From assembly GCA_039621445.1 (NCBI GenBank), contig CP154954.1, positions 8,062,634 to 8,126,633 on the forward strand: a stretch of DNA of 64,000 nt, read 5' to 3'. The translations under genes were made by a program, and so were the position numbers. The notes under the pieces are model-generated. The model made no database searches. It was not told the DNA's origin and saw nothing but the letters and a program-made list of their open reading frames with translations. Within the stretch, counting starts at the first letter, position 1. Every line of letters starts with the position of its first letter. Below are positions 49,482-60,111 of this stretch, piece by piece. The DNA comes from Euglena gracilis. Its lineage: Eukaryota > Euglenida > Euglenophyceae > Euglenales.

Positions 49482-50639
49482 TGATTCCACCCTGTAGACG
49501 ACTCAGCAGATAACCCTTTACGGACATTTTGCAGAGCCTGAAACAAGCCAAATTTCACCTGGACTGTGCAGCGCTGTCTGGGGAACACAGTCGGGGCTTC
49601 GAAAGCGAGGGACTGGCAACGGGGGGGGGGGGGGGGTGGGGCTTTTTCGGGGGGGGGGGGAATTCACATCTCCCAGAGTCGAAACCCGGGGGTTTGAACT
49701 TTTCTTTAACGAAAACTGCGATTTCCCCAATTCTCCCGCAATTTTTCCGCAATTTTCCCGCAATTTTTCTGACATTGATTTTCCCCCTGGGGACAGTCCA
49801 GGGCCATGGAGTTGGGCCAGTGACCAGACAACAGACAGTTGTTCTGGATGAGACCCCCGAACAGAATTTGTTGACACCAGAAACGACTGGTCGTGAACAG
49901 TTTTTGCCATCCCGGGAAAAAAAGAGCAATCAACGTTTTTTAGGGGGTGTCTAATGATTTGGAAAGCCATCCACTTCGAAAATGCTTTCCTGAAGTCGAG
50001 GTTCCAGGGGCCAGCAACATCTTCAGAGCAGCGCGCGACTTGAATTCAGATTCAGATCGAACGAACAATCGACTAATTGACTGGTCGTACCGACCTCATC
50101 CAGGGAACCACTTTTGGAGGTGAACTTTGGGTTCAAAAAGATTTTCTTCGCTTTGTGTCAAAAAAAAGGCCTAAATGACCAAAAGGCTGCCTCCGGCGGG
50201 GAACCCAAAAATCCCTTTGGGGTAAAACCCTCCCCCCAAATAATACCCCCCAAATAATACCCCCCTTGGGGTCCGACTTCAGCGACCGGGTTAATCCCCC
50301 CCCCCCCCGGTTTCGGCCGAAGGCCCAGATTTTGATCTGAAAATACAGGTAAAAATCACAATCTCTGACAAAAAAAAATCGATTTTTCTGGATCATCTGA
50401 CCTCCAAAAAAAAAATGGTAAATTTCATAAGAAAGTGCAAAAAATGACCCCAAAGGGTTTTTTGGCTCCTTCGGTACTTCGAAAAATTTCGAAAAATTTT
50501 GGGTGCTATTACCCCTCTCCAAATAATACCCCCCCCCCTCAGGCCGGGACTTCGGGCGAAAAAATAATACCCGGGGGGTATTATTTGGGGGGTTTACCCC
50601 CCCCCCTTTATTTGACCCCCCCTTAATTGAGCATTTGGG

Positions 50640-51400
50640 TCCGGGGGAAAAAAATTTTTCATGCAAGGAATTTCATTGGCCGAGCCAAAAAAACCCCTCG
50701 TCGGCCGGGGCCGAGGGACAATATGGGGGGGGGGGGTGGTATTCCTAATTTTTGGTGCCAAACCCCTATTTTCATGTGCCCCCCCCCCGGGGTACCACCC
50801 CCTCCCTTATATTTGAGCACACCCACGGGCCAAAGGACCCCCAAATGCTCAAATAAGGGGGGGTCAAATACCCCCCCCCCTCATTGTCCCACCGACCTCC
50901 CCCCGGGAGGCCCGACCGGACAATATGGGGGGGGGGGACAATATGGGGGTACCAAAGGAATTTCATTGGCCGAGCCAAAAAAACCTCCCGTCGGCCGGGG
51001 CCGAGGGACAATATGGGGGGGGACAATAGGGGGGGGGGGGGGAAAGGGGGGTCAAAAATTCCGGGGGGAGGTCGGTGGGAAAATAAGGGGGGGGGGGGTA
51101 TTTGACCCCCCCCTTATTTGAGCATTTGGGGGTCCTTTGGCCCGTGGGTGTGCTCAAATATAAGGGAGGGGGTGGTACCCCGGGGGGGGGGGCACATGAA
51201 AATAGGGGTTTGGCACCAAAAATTAGGAATACCACCCCCCCCCCATCTTTTCCCCCCCCCAAATTGTCCCTTGGCCCGGCCGACGAGGTGTTTTTTTGGC
51301 TCTGTCAATGAAATTTCCTTTGGTACCCCCATATTGCCCCCCCCCATATTGTCCCGGGGGGCCTCCTGGGGAGAGGTCGGTGGGACAATATGGGGGGGGG
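50640..51400. repeat. Large inverted repeat with G/C-run borders
   Basis: The left arm (about 50676-50862) contains TTTCATTGGCCGAGCC, GGGACAATATGG, CCTAATTTTTGGTGCCAAA and GCTCAAATAAGG; the right arm (about 51103-51332) carries the same motifs on the other strand. A further direct copy of the TTTCATTGGCCGAGCC part is at 50955-51020, and a related piece at 61200-61385. Confidence 0.85.
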
Positions 51401-52032
51401 GGTATCGAGCATTTCTGTCAAAAAAGTCCTTTCAAACAAATTACCTGCAATTTCAATGATATTTTCTTTAAAAAAAAGAACAGATGTTTTTTTTTAAAAA
51501 AAAATCAACAAGTTTTTGTTAGGAAAAAAAACTGGTCCAAACTCAAAATAACCTGGTCCTCACCCTCGCTTGTAGGGACACCTTACGCAAAACGCAGAGC
51601 CTCTTCCTCCAGACGAAAAACTCAGCGAACATTCTTCGGTTTTCCGTGTTTGAGTGCTGCGGTTTCCAAAATGTGTTGGCAATTGCACCACTGTCCAACA
51701 GAAAATCATACAGACAAAACAATGGTTTTGATGGTGCCCTCCTTTTTCACAAATGCAAATTGAGGGGCGAAATTCAAATTTATCTGGTGATAAGGTGTCC
51801 TGGGCATGTGGATACTTTGCACATTTCGCAAATTTTGCGCATTTTGCATCTGCGTTTCCAAGGAATGCATGCAAACAGTTTGAAATTAGGTCAAAAATGC
51901 CCTGGTTGAGTGATAAAAATATTTGGTACCCAGGGGTCTTCAAAAAAAAACATTGAACCGGGGGATCAAAACAATTCAAGATGGAATTGGGGGATGGTCA
52001 TGTTTTTGGTTGCGAGGAGAGAACAGGTGTGC

Positions 52033-52128
52033 TCACAAGGTCTGTTCATCTTCAACATCTCCCTCCTCATTCTCCTTCACCTCTCCATCGACAGTTGGCT
52101 CGCTGGGGCAAGAGACCCCCGCTGCCAT
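52033..52128 (-). CDS. Unassigned acidic exon-like segment
   Basis: After acceptor GGAATGTAG the frame reads MAAGVSCPSEPTVDGEVKEN, then EEGDVEDEQTL and TGA. An internal donor GAG|GTGAAG offers an alternative. It could be the last exon of an unrecognised minus-strand gene; no upstream exons were identified. Confidence 0.35.
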   Translation of the reverse strand: MAAGVSCPSEPTVDGEVKENEEGDVEDEQTL

Positions 52129-52599
52129 CTACATTCCAGTTAGTGGAAAGCAACATCCGTGCAACATAAAAATGTTATGACAAAAATCACCTGTGGAACA
52201 AAAAAGCTCCAAACCGGTTGATTCCTTCTGGGTTTGTTTTTGTGACATTTTTGTTCCATTTTCAAACATTTTTTTGGTTCTTAACCTTTTTCTTTAAAAA
52301 AAATATCTCATCTCTTTCAGGTCTCCTTTCTCCTTTCTCCCCCCTATGCAATGGAAATTTGGGACCCTTCATTTTCATGCCAGCATGATGCCCGTAAAAA
52401 GCCATTTTGGACGCTAAAGGGGAAAACTTGGGCGGTCCAAAAATGGCAAAAAAAATGGCCAAAATTTTGGACGATTTTGGCAAAAAATAACAACCAATAT
52501 TTTTCACCATCACGGTCATTTCCTTTGACCAACACCCCCCCAAGCTTTTCAGACCAGGTTTTGCGTGGAGCTGAGCTCTTTTGCCGGGGGGGGGGGGGG

Positions 52600-52980
52600 C
52601 AACATGGACCCTCAAAAAAGGAGGCGCAAAAAACCACAAATAAACACAAAAAAACACAAAAAAAACACAAAAAAATGCAAATTCCATGTAAAATCCTTCA
52701 GGAGCTCCCCCAGGATGAGCACTGCTCCACTGGAGAGGACTGGGATGAGTTTTCCACTTTGCTAGGGAAAATTACATTTTGCCTGAAAATGAGCTTTATT
52801 AAACAAAAAAAATGGTAAAAATGGCAAAAATTTGACAAATTTTTTGGTCTCGAGGAATTTATCATCCAACTCCAAATCCAACAATCGCTGGGAAAGAAAA
52901 ACACAAGCACAAAAAAAGAAAATTTTGCCAAAATCGAAAAAACGTGTATGAAACGAAAAACACATTTGCGTTCCCCCCTG
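52600..52980. repeat. A-rich dispersed repeat, longest copy
   Basis: Begins AACATGGACCCTCAAAAAAG, runs through AAATCCTTCAGGAGCTCCCC and ends ATTTTGCCAAAATCG...CACATTTGCGTTCCCC. Shares this order with 27060-27230 and begins like 35535-35670. Confidence 0.75.
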
Positions 52981-53264
52981 CTGTAACCTCGCCGGCGGTG
53001 GGTATGGGGGTGTGGGGGGGGAATGGGTGAACTTCACCGGTGAACTTCACCACCGAAAGTGCCCCCCCCCCAGTGAACGTTCACCGGGGGGTCTACAGCC
53101 TCCCCCCCCCCTGTACTGCCTAACCTCCAGCGCTGTGCGATGTGGCTGAGTTCTGTGGGTGCCAAGTGAAAGGTCTTGGGGGGATTGCTCAATTGATATG
53201 CTAAATGGTACCTGAACCGTGGGATTTGACAAATTTAGATCGAAATTTACAATCGCTGAAAATA

Positions 53265-53345
53265 AGAGCTCTATGCCTTATGGCTGAATTATGTGGCCAT
53301 CTGTCGAAAGCCCTTGAGAAGCGCTTTCGATTGATGGGTAACATG
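53265..53345 (+). repeat. ATCGAAAGC-type dispersed repeat
   Basis: Reads TATGGCTGAATTATGTGG, CATCTGTCGAAAGCCC and GCTTTCGATTGATGGGTAAC; orientation opposite to the copies at 46.8 and 60.3 kb. Confidence 0.6.
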
Positions 53346-53505
53346 GCTTCAGAAGTGTGAAATCTACCAATTTCGGCGACCAATTCCGGCCAAAATCGCC
53401 CATAAGTGTCCCAAACATGGGTATTTGGGGGGAAATTGGCTGTGAATCCTTGGCCGCCAGTTCGGGCGTGAAGCCGGAACCCTCAAGACGCGATTTCAAA
53501 AAACT

Positions 53506-53557
53506 GTGTCCAGGACCCCGGTTCGGGCTTCTGCCCAAACCGGCGTCCTGGACACGG
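53506..53557. repeat. GC-rich palindrome, family member 1
   Basis: TGTGTCCAGGACCCCGGTTC and its near-complement GAACCGG/GTCCTGGACAC face each other around TTCT. Same core words as 53830-53950, 55170-55290 and 59990-60111. Confidence 0.8.
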
Positions 53558-53827
53558 CGATTCCGAAAATGCACATAGGATCAGGGATAATTTTTTTCAA
53601 GTTAAACCCCCACCCCACACCCCCCACTGAGGTTTGTGGAGGCAGCAGTTTTTGCAATGTATGCCCGGACCCGCCCCACTCGAACTCGACTGGTCCGGTT
53701 GAGTCGTAACTCGAAAGGGGGGGGACCCGTGGGAGCCCCCCTCCCCTGCCTGGGCTCCGAGTTGTGTGGGGGGGGGGTATGGGGAAGGGGGAGGGGATGG
53801 GGGTGGGTGTGGCTTTTGTTTTTTTAA

Positions 53828-53952
53828 GCCGGCGTTTGAGACGCCGGGTTCAGGACAGAACTGGCGTCCCCTCCCACGGGTTTTCCGGACGCCGGTTCTG
53901 TCCTAAAGCCCGGCGTTAGGAACGCCGGTTTTGTCCAAAGCCCGGCGTCCGG
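53828..53952. repeat. Cluster of GC-rich palindrome units, family member 2
   Basis: Alternating GCCGGCGTTTGAGACGCCGG, GGACAGAACTGGCGTCC, CCGGACGCCGGTTCTGTCC and GCCCGGCGTTAGGAACGCCGG; several short inverted pairs rather than one long one. Confidence 0.75.
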
Positions 53953-54059
53953 TTTTCATTCCTAAAAATGTCACCAAAAGTGCCCAAAAGTGGCCCTAAG
54001 TTGCGGGTATGACTGTTTCAACCATCTAGGACAATGAACTTTGCCATCTGGGGCAGGGT

Positions 54060-54145
54060 TGGCGTTTTTTTTGTTTTTTTTAAAAAAAACATGTTTTTTT
54101 TTAAAAAAAAACGCAAAAAAAAACATGTTTTTTTTGAAAAAGCAA
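54060..54145. repeat. A/T palindromes around ACATGT
   Basis: Repeated T-run, A-run, ACATGT, T-run, A-run units. The same type recurs at 54510-54570, 55310-55370 and 56895-56940. Confidence 0.8.
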
Positions 54146-55169
54146 AAATTGACCTTTTTCTTTTGCGAAATCGCCATTTTTTGAGGAAAATTTTTCGGGT
54201 GTGGTTCGGGTGACGGGGGGGTCACGGGGGAGGGGGGTCACGGGGGAACACCACATTTTCGGTGGGCAAATTAGGAATCTCCGAAAACGAATTTTGGGGG
54301 GGAAATCCTTTTTGGCTCCAAATTAGGAATCCCTCAACCTAAAATTAGTATTTTGACACCAAATTAGGCATCACCAGTCTAAATTTTGCAAAATTTATGC
54401 CTCAAAATTAGGAATCTACCTGAATATTTTGTCAAATTAGGCTTCACCGACCAAGTTTCTTTCAAAAAAAACATTGCAAAAAATTTTCCGCCAAACCCTC
54501 CATGACGTTTTTTTTTGTTTTTTTTAAAAAACATATTTTTTTTAAAAAAAACAATTTTTTTTGTTTCAAAAAAAACAAGCCGTCAACCTTGATCTGGGGA
54601 CCAGTGGGGTGGACATCCAAATTTGGTGGAAATTGGCCCAGATTTGGAAATAGAGTACCGTGCAGTGTGGAAAGATCTGATGAGCACCGCTGGTCGTCTG
54701 TTGAAAAGAGCTTTCAATCGAGGGGTAACTTGGTACCCAAACGTTGCAAGCAGCCCGAGATACGCTCGCGATCGTCGGATCGGCCAGAATCTGAGTCGAA
54801 ACTTGTGGTAATTTTCAGTGATTTTTGGTTTGAGATGCTGAATAAACCTTACAGAAACGTTTTTCTCTTCAAATCGACCATCTGAGGGGTCCTAGGGGGC
54901 ACCAGAGTTTTGAAATTAGGGTTTCCCGGTGACAGAAAATAAGAGCTCCAGGCGGCGTGGCTGAATTTGGTGGTGATCGCCAGTCGTCTGATAAAAAGAG
55001 GGTGAGTTTGTACTGGGACGATTGACACAGCCAGAAATACCTACCGATCGCCGGAATTCGGTGAAATGCAAAATGGCGTGACATTGTGGTCCTGGGAGTG
55101 TCCTTTGACCGAAGGTTGGGGACGCCGGTTCTGTCCTGAACCCGGCGTCTCTAAAACGCCGCTTTAAAC

Positions 55170-55290
55170 AAGGGGTGGCTGACGCCGGTTCTGTCCAAAG
55201 CCCGGCGTTCCGGACGCCGGTTCCGTCCGAAGGACGGAACCGGCGTCCGGAACGCCGGACTTTGGACAGAACCGGCGTCCGCCACCCCTT
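55170..55290. repeat. GC-rich palindrome, family member 3 (about 58-bp arms)
   Basis: From AAGGGGTGGCTGACGCCGGT to its complement ending GCCACCCCTT; the arms differ at three or four positions and meet around GAA near 55230. Contains GGACAGAACCGGCGTC and CCGGAACGCCGG. Confidence 0.9.
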
Positions 55291-55449
55291 TTTTGTTGTA
55301 TGCTTGTTTTGGCGTTTTTTTTCTTCAAAAAAAAACATATTATTTTGTTCTTTTTTTAAAAAAAACACCAACTATGGATTGATGATTGGTTGATGAAATT
55401 GGTTTCATCTCAAAACTAAAAAAAGATAACCTTTTTACGAGGTACCACA

Positions 55450-55660
55450 TCCCCCACCCTAATTGAATGTGGGACCTCTCCACGGGACCCCCCTTTTGGT
55501 CAATTGGGGGGGGGGGGGGGGTGCCGTCAATTAAGGGGGGGTACCGTCAAATAAGGGGTGCTTCAGCACGGAATCCCCAATTAGGGGGGGGGGGTTAAAA
55601 AATTCCCCGGGGCGTTTGGTCAATTGGGGGTTCAATTAGGGGGGGGACTGATCAAAAATT
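55450..55660. repeat. G-run stretch with repeated TCAATTGGGG/TCAATTAGGGG words
   Basis: Short G-run units broken by GTCAATTA/GTCAAATAAG, similar to the border sequence of the 50.6-51.4 kb inverted repeat. 56130-56190 and 56400-56740 are similar G/C-run sequence. No coding signal between 53.4 and 57.2 kb. Confidence 0.6.
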
Positions 55661-57267
55661 GACGCCCCCACTAGCAAATCCCCCCACGCCTGGGGAAATT
55701 TCATTGAAAACCCTCGTCGTGGAACACACATACTTCGATCCTACCAAATTCAAAAACTGCAAAAAAATGTCAAAAAAAACATCCAAAAATGAAAAAAATG
55801 CATTTTTTTTACTCTTTTCTTTTTTTTGTGTAAAGAAGTTCTTGGCAGAAATGACCCAAAAGTTGCCAAAAATGATTGAAAATGTGCATTGAAAAAATTT
55901 TACGTGCGAAACCTCGTGGGCGTTTTTTTCCTGTTTTTTTATAAAAAAAATGGTTGTTAAAATTACCATGACCCCCCCCCTTACTGTTTTGGTTGACATG
56001 CTTGAAAATTGCACCTCCACAACATCCATTTTGGCATTGGGTTGGATATTGATGGGATTGAGAACAACTAAAAACGACCAAAAAATCTCATTTTGCCTTG
56101 TGTTCCGAGAATCTTTTAAAAAAAAGTGCTATGGGGGTTGGGGACGCGGGGGGACGCGGGGGGGGGGGAGGGGGGGGGGGGAGACGCGGGTCTGGGTACC
56201 ATGTAGCATTGGGTATCTTTCGAAAGATTGGGAAAATATATTTCATTTCAGAAATATTTCAACAACATTTCAGAAATATTTCGAAAGATGAAAAATATTT
56301 CCCCCATTTTTGCAAGCATGGAGGATCCTCATACCATATCTTTCCCGCCATTATTTTTCCACCATTCCTTATCCTCCCCTCGCCATCCGCGCCTCGGGTA
56401 CCCCCCCCCCCTCCCTAGTTAGTCACCCCCCCCCAGTTAGTCACCCCCCCCTTTTTGTTACCCTTTGGCCACATACGAATTTTTTTTCGAAGGGAAATAT
56501 TATTCTTTTAAAAAAAACACCGAATTTGGCCATCGGAATTTTTTTTATGGTTACCATCCATGAAAAGTGCCCTGGAATGCCCAAAAACAACCTTGAAACC
56601 CCCAAGAATTGGGCAGGGGGCAAAATTTGGGCATAAATTGACCCCCCCCCCCCCGAGTTAGTCACCCCCCCCCTGTTAGTCACCCTTGGCCAAATTCCCC
56701 TCCCAAGGGGGTGACTAACTGGGGGGGGGGGGGGCACGGTAACCTCGCCATGCTTTCCCATTCAAGTGGATTGTCAGGAAGGGTCCATATTTCAAATCTT
56801 TCACCAAGGGTAAAATGTATTTCTGAAATTTCATGAAATATTTCAAGTGAAATATTTCAATATTTCTTTCGCCGCAATGCTAGTACCATGCTGGTGTTTT
56901 TTTAAAAAAAAGTTTTTTGTTCTTTTTTATGAAAACAACAAAGAATGTGTGTTTTTCCTTCAAAATGGCAAAAAAACGGGTTGTTTTTAAATGCAGTTCT
57001 ACAAGGCATTACCATCTCCTTGTTCTGCCCAACGCACCTTTGCACCCATTCTATTTCTTCTGTTTCTAGTTTTCTTTGGGTACTTGTTCGCTGTACGACC
57101 CCCACCCCCAAAACCACGACCCCCAAACGGCAGAGTCGAACCCTAACCCCAACCCTTATAGCAAAAACTGCGTCTTAGACGCAGACTCCGTCCCGAAAAA
57201 AACATGTTTCTTAAAAACGTGTTCAGCCCGCCAAATGCCTGCCCTGAAATTCGTGGTCATGAACACG

Positions 57268-57415
57268 TTTTCAATGAGGACATTTGTGGCAATGACACGT
57301 TTTCAGTGAAGGCATCTGTGTTCAGGCACGTTTTCAATGAGGGCATTTGTGGCAATGACACGTTTTCAGTGAAGGCATCTGTGTCCAGGCACGTTTTCAC
57401 TGAGGGCATCTATGG
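57268..57415. repeat. 62-bp unit repeat, left end of recombinase element
   Basis: About two and a half units containing ATGACACGTTTTCAGTGAAG and GGCATTTGTGGCA. Direct orientation relative to 59727-59872. Confidence 0.9.
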
Positions 57416-57607
57416 CAATCCCCAGCAAGAAAAATCGGCGTGCAAAATCGCAATCATGAAAAATCGGCGTGCGGTTGAGAGGCCGGGTGGTCCTCAACGG
57501 GTGAGGCGGGTCGGGGGCACTCTACAACACGAAGACGACAACAAGAAGGCTAGGTTGCCTTGGCACAACGACAGGGAAGGGGCGAAAATCACGGCACACG
57601 ACATGCT

Positions 57608-58183
57608 TTACACAAAAAAAGAGCCATACTTTGGTGGCCGCCGCAAATCTTGGCAATGAAAATGATATGCCAAACCGCAGGCGTCATAGACAACCTTGTT
57701 CAGCTCCACACAATTTGGATTTTTCGGAATCGCAACACCACAGAAACCACATTTCTCCTGTTTTATAGGCAGTCGGGACACAGCACGAGGCACAGGGGGT
57801 TGGTCAGCGGAGGGAAAAGAGCTGACCGCAGGAGCGGAACGTTGCTCGGCGGTGGGAAAGACAGAGGGAACACTGGTTAGGTCCTGATTTTCGACCGAGT
57901 GTTCGTCACTTGGTGGGGCGCAAAAATTTGCCCAAGTTGACCACCGTGCAACGTTCCGCGCCGTAGCTGCACCGTCGTCGTCCTCCTCGGTTTTCAGGGT
58001 GACGGACGGCGGGCAGGCGGCCGAGGGTTGGGTGAGGTCGACGTAGTCTTCGTCAACGTTGATGGCAATCATGTGCTCACTGCGGAAGTGGTGACCATGA
58101 AATTTGAGGGTTTTTCTTTGGAAATACCTGGAAAATGGCGCGTATTCGGGCACATGCGGTGCAAAGAACTCCTCCTCGGTCAT
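57608..58183 (-). CDS. C-terminal Cys/His-rich segment of the recombinase element
   Basis: Begins MTEEEFFAPHVPEYAPFSRY, passes an acidic linker and ends with a zinc-binding-like cluster: CGFCGVAIPKNPNC, then YDACGLAYHFHC. Acceptor ATCCACCACAG at 58187 would splice it to a short piece (TPDVKKEAESIG, 58224-58260), giving a recombinase with a C-terminal zinc finger. It could also be a separate protein. Confidence 0.55.
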   Translation of the reverse strand: MTEEEFFAPHVPEYAPFSRYFQRKTLKFHGHHFRSEHMIAINVDEDYVDLTQPSAACPPSVTLKTEEDDDGAATARNVARWSTWANFCAPPSDEHSVENQDLTSVPSVFPTAEQRSAPAVSSFPSADQPPVPRAVSRLPIKQEKCGFCGVAIPKNPNCVELNKVVYDACGLAYHFHCQDLRRPPKYGSFFV

Positions 58184-58286
58184 CAGTCTGTGGTGGATGA
58201 CATAGGAACAGGGAAAAACATGCGTTTAGTACCCGATGGATTCAGCCTCTTTCTTCACGTCGGGAGTGGAGAGTTGCTGATCTGCT

Positions 58287-58847
58287 TTATCCTTCAAAGG
58301 CGCCCTGAGAGTTAATTAACAGGGATGAGAACGGAAAATTGAAACGTATAACACACGTCGTGCGCCGCCGTTTGGCCGATGCGCGAGAGAAAAGCACACG
58401 CCGCAACGGTTTCCCTTCGTGTTTGGTCTCACCACCGCCACTGTCGGCAACCTCACCCTTTGGTTCGGACTTTGTCCCCCGGGAAAGAATGGTGGCGGCT
58501 TTGACAGGGGTACTGCGTGACATTTGGTGGTAAATTTGGATGGTGTTGCGATGTACCATGAAGTACTTCGCGACATCATCCAGTGACAAGTCTGGCGCGT
58601 TGGCCAGTCTTGTCATCGCGGCTCTTCTGGCCACGTCTTTGAATGTCAACCGCCGGTCAACCTTGCTTGTTGCCCATGCAGCAACACCCCGGTACGTCTC
58701 CGGGGAGGTCTGCAGGGGTAACAAGGTGTTGATGGTGTATTTCGCGGAGTAACCAATTGCCATCCTTCCCGGGTGGAGCTTTTTCCACCAGCTACTTTTG
58801 TCGGCTGATTGCTGCAACCGGACACGACAGAGGATCGGATCCCTCAA
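58287..58847 (-). pseudogene. Tyrosine recombinase, C-terminal catalytic part
   Basis: Continues SSWWKKLHPGRMAIGY and contains DVARRAAMTRLANAPDLSLD, DVAKYFMVHRNTIQIYHQ: the box II Arg (ARR), the second His (VHR) and the catalytic Tyr (IYH). The His expected three residues before the Arg is Asp, and the His-Tyr spacing is two residues short of usual, so activity is doubtful. A probable short intron (donor around 58365, acceptor CTCTCAG at 58314) links it to the segment below. Confidence 0.7.
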
Positions 58848-59679
58848 CGATCACCTGCCGCAGCAGAGCCGCATCCACCCGATCAAAAGCAGCTGGGTGA
58901 TTCTTCATGGTTCCAATTGTTGCAGTCAACATTTTTCTGCCATCCACTGTAACCCCCTCTATGAAGGAACCAACCTCCAGTCGACTCAACACCTCGCTAC
59001 GGAGGCCAGTGGTGAAACCCACCACCAGGATGTTCGCTCGTTGCGCCTCATAAGCGTTGGACCAGTTCACCCCCTTCAGCAACTGGTCCAACTCTTCAGG
59101 CTGCAACACGTCAGCTGGAGGCCGAACCGCCGTTGACACTGCCTTCCGTGCGCGTTCGCGCTCCAGGGAACGCGAAAACATCTCGTTGAAGTGGGGGAAT
59201 TGGCGCTCTGAGGAAGGCAACACTACTCCCTCGGTCGTTGTTTTGCGGAATGCCCGAGCGACGGCATTCACGTATGTCCGAAAAGAGGTTGCCGAACGAT
59301 TCCCTGAAACGAACAAAGTTCCCGACTGCTGCTCACGTTGAGCCACACATTGTTCAATGACACTCGCCTCATCGAACAACAGGCTGGGTTCCAGCTCCCA
59401 TCCCGTCCAGGCAACAAAGAAAGCATCCAGCTCAGGATAAGAGGCTTGCCGATGTTGACACAGTTTGGCGAACTCCAAACAGTTGGCAACAACAAGCTCT
59501 GCACCCACGGAGCCGGACTTTTTCTTTGTGTTGCCCTGTGCCAGCAAGGTGCCATGAAGGGGGTCAACCTTCGGCTTCTTGGGATCTTGCTGGTATACCG
59601 CGAGAGCAGCCAGGAACAGTTCCGTCCTAGGGGGTGGTGGCAAAAGACCATTCACAAAGTTTGCCGTGCGTTTGGCCAT
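58792..59679 (-). pseudogene. Tyrosine recombinase, N-terminal part and first catalytic box
   Basis: Starts MAKRTANFVNGLLPPPP (ATG at 59679). A SAM-like helical domain (FRTYVNAVARAFRK) precedes the catalytic box I, ILVVGFTTGLRSEVLSRL, whose Arg is the first catalytic residue, then DPLSCPVAAISRQ as in DIRS/Crypton recombinases. The frame ends at a TAG just as homologues would continue; the continuation is in another frame at 58287-58847. This suggests a frameshift mutation, a programmed shift or a very short intron. Confidence 0.75.
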
Positions 59680-59726
59680 ATTGGCAGGGCTGCGGGAAAA
59701 AGGTAAAAAAGAAAAAAAGGGGGGGT

Positions 59727-59872
59727 GACACGTTTTCAGTGAGGGCATTTGTGGCAATGACACGTTTTCAATGAAGGCATCTGTGTTCAGGCACGTTTTC
59801 AGTGAGGGCATTTGTGGCAATGACACGTTTTCAGTGAAGACATCTGTGTCCAGGCACGTTTTCACTGAGGGC
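59727..59872. repeat. 62-bp unit repeat, right end of recombinase element
   Basis: Same unit and orientation as 57268-57415. On the minus strand it stays open and in frame with the recombinase, so the apparent protein could begin inside it. Confidence 0.9.
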
Positions 59873-59989
59873 GCCGTTTTTTTTGGGTCCGAATTTCACA
59901 AATTCGCGTTTTTGACCCCTTGCGTGAATCATGACCACGAATTTCAGGGCAGGCATTTGGCGGGCTCTGAACACGTTTTTTGATACGAA

Positions 59990-60111
59990 AACTGTGTCCA
60001 GAACGCCGGTTCGGGCGTGAAGCCGTGTTCCAGAACGCCGGTTCGGGCGGCCGCCCGAACCGGCGTTCTGGAACACGGCTTCACGCCCGAACCGGCGTTC
60101 TGGACACAGTT
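59990..60111. repeat. Perfect 122-bp palindrome without spacer, family member 4
   Basis: Bases 59990-60050 are the exact reverse complement of 60051-60111; centre GGCGGCCGCC. Each arm repeats CAGAACGCCGGTTCGGGCG twice. A further half-unit GGCTTCACGCCCGAACCGGC follows at 60139-60160. It begins 13 bp outside the right arm of the recombinase element. Confidence 0.97.

Larger units (their letters stand above)
48908..53400. other. Region upstream of RAB3GAP1; no host gene assembled
   Basis: The RAB3GAP1 promoter should lie just right of 48907; no TATA or initiator-like motif stands out. The stretch holds a plus-strand exon-like segment (49343-49481), a GAGAT simple repeat (49185-49230), a large inverted repeat (50640-51400), an acidic minus-strand exon-like segment (52033-52128) and an A-rich repeat (52600-52980). 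Confidence 0.5.
57218..59976. mobile_element. Tyrosine-recombinase transposon with inverted ends and internal direct repeats
   Basis: Inverted arms of about 48 bp (57218-57267 and 59929-59976) share GCCCGCCAAATGCCTGCCCT and TTCGTGGTCATGA with a 2-bp indel. Just inside each arm lies the same-orientation repeat (57268-57415 and 59727-59872). Between them, on the minus strand, are a tyrosine recombinase in two frames and a Cys/His-rich protein segment. A tyrosine recombinase without reverse transcriptase points to a Crypton-like element, but Cryptons normally lack inverted ends, so the class is uncertain. Confidence 0.7.
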
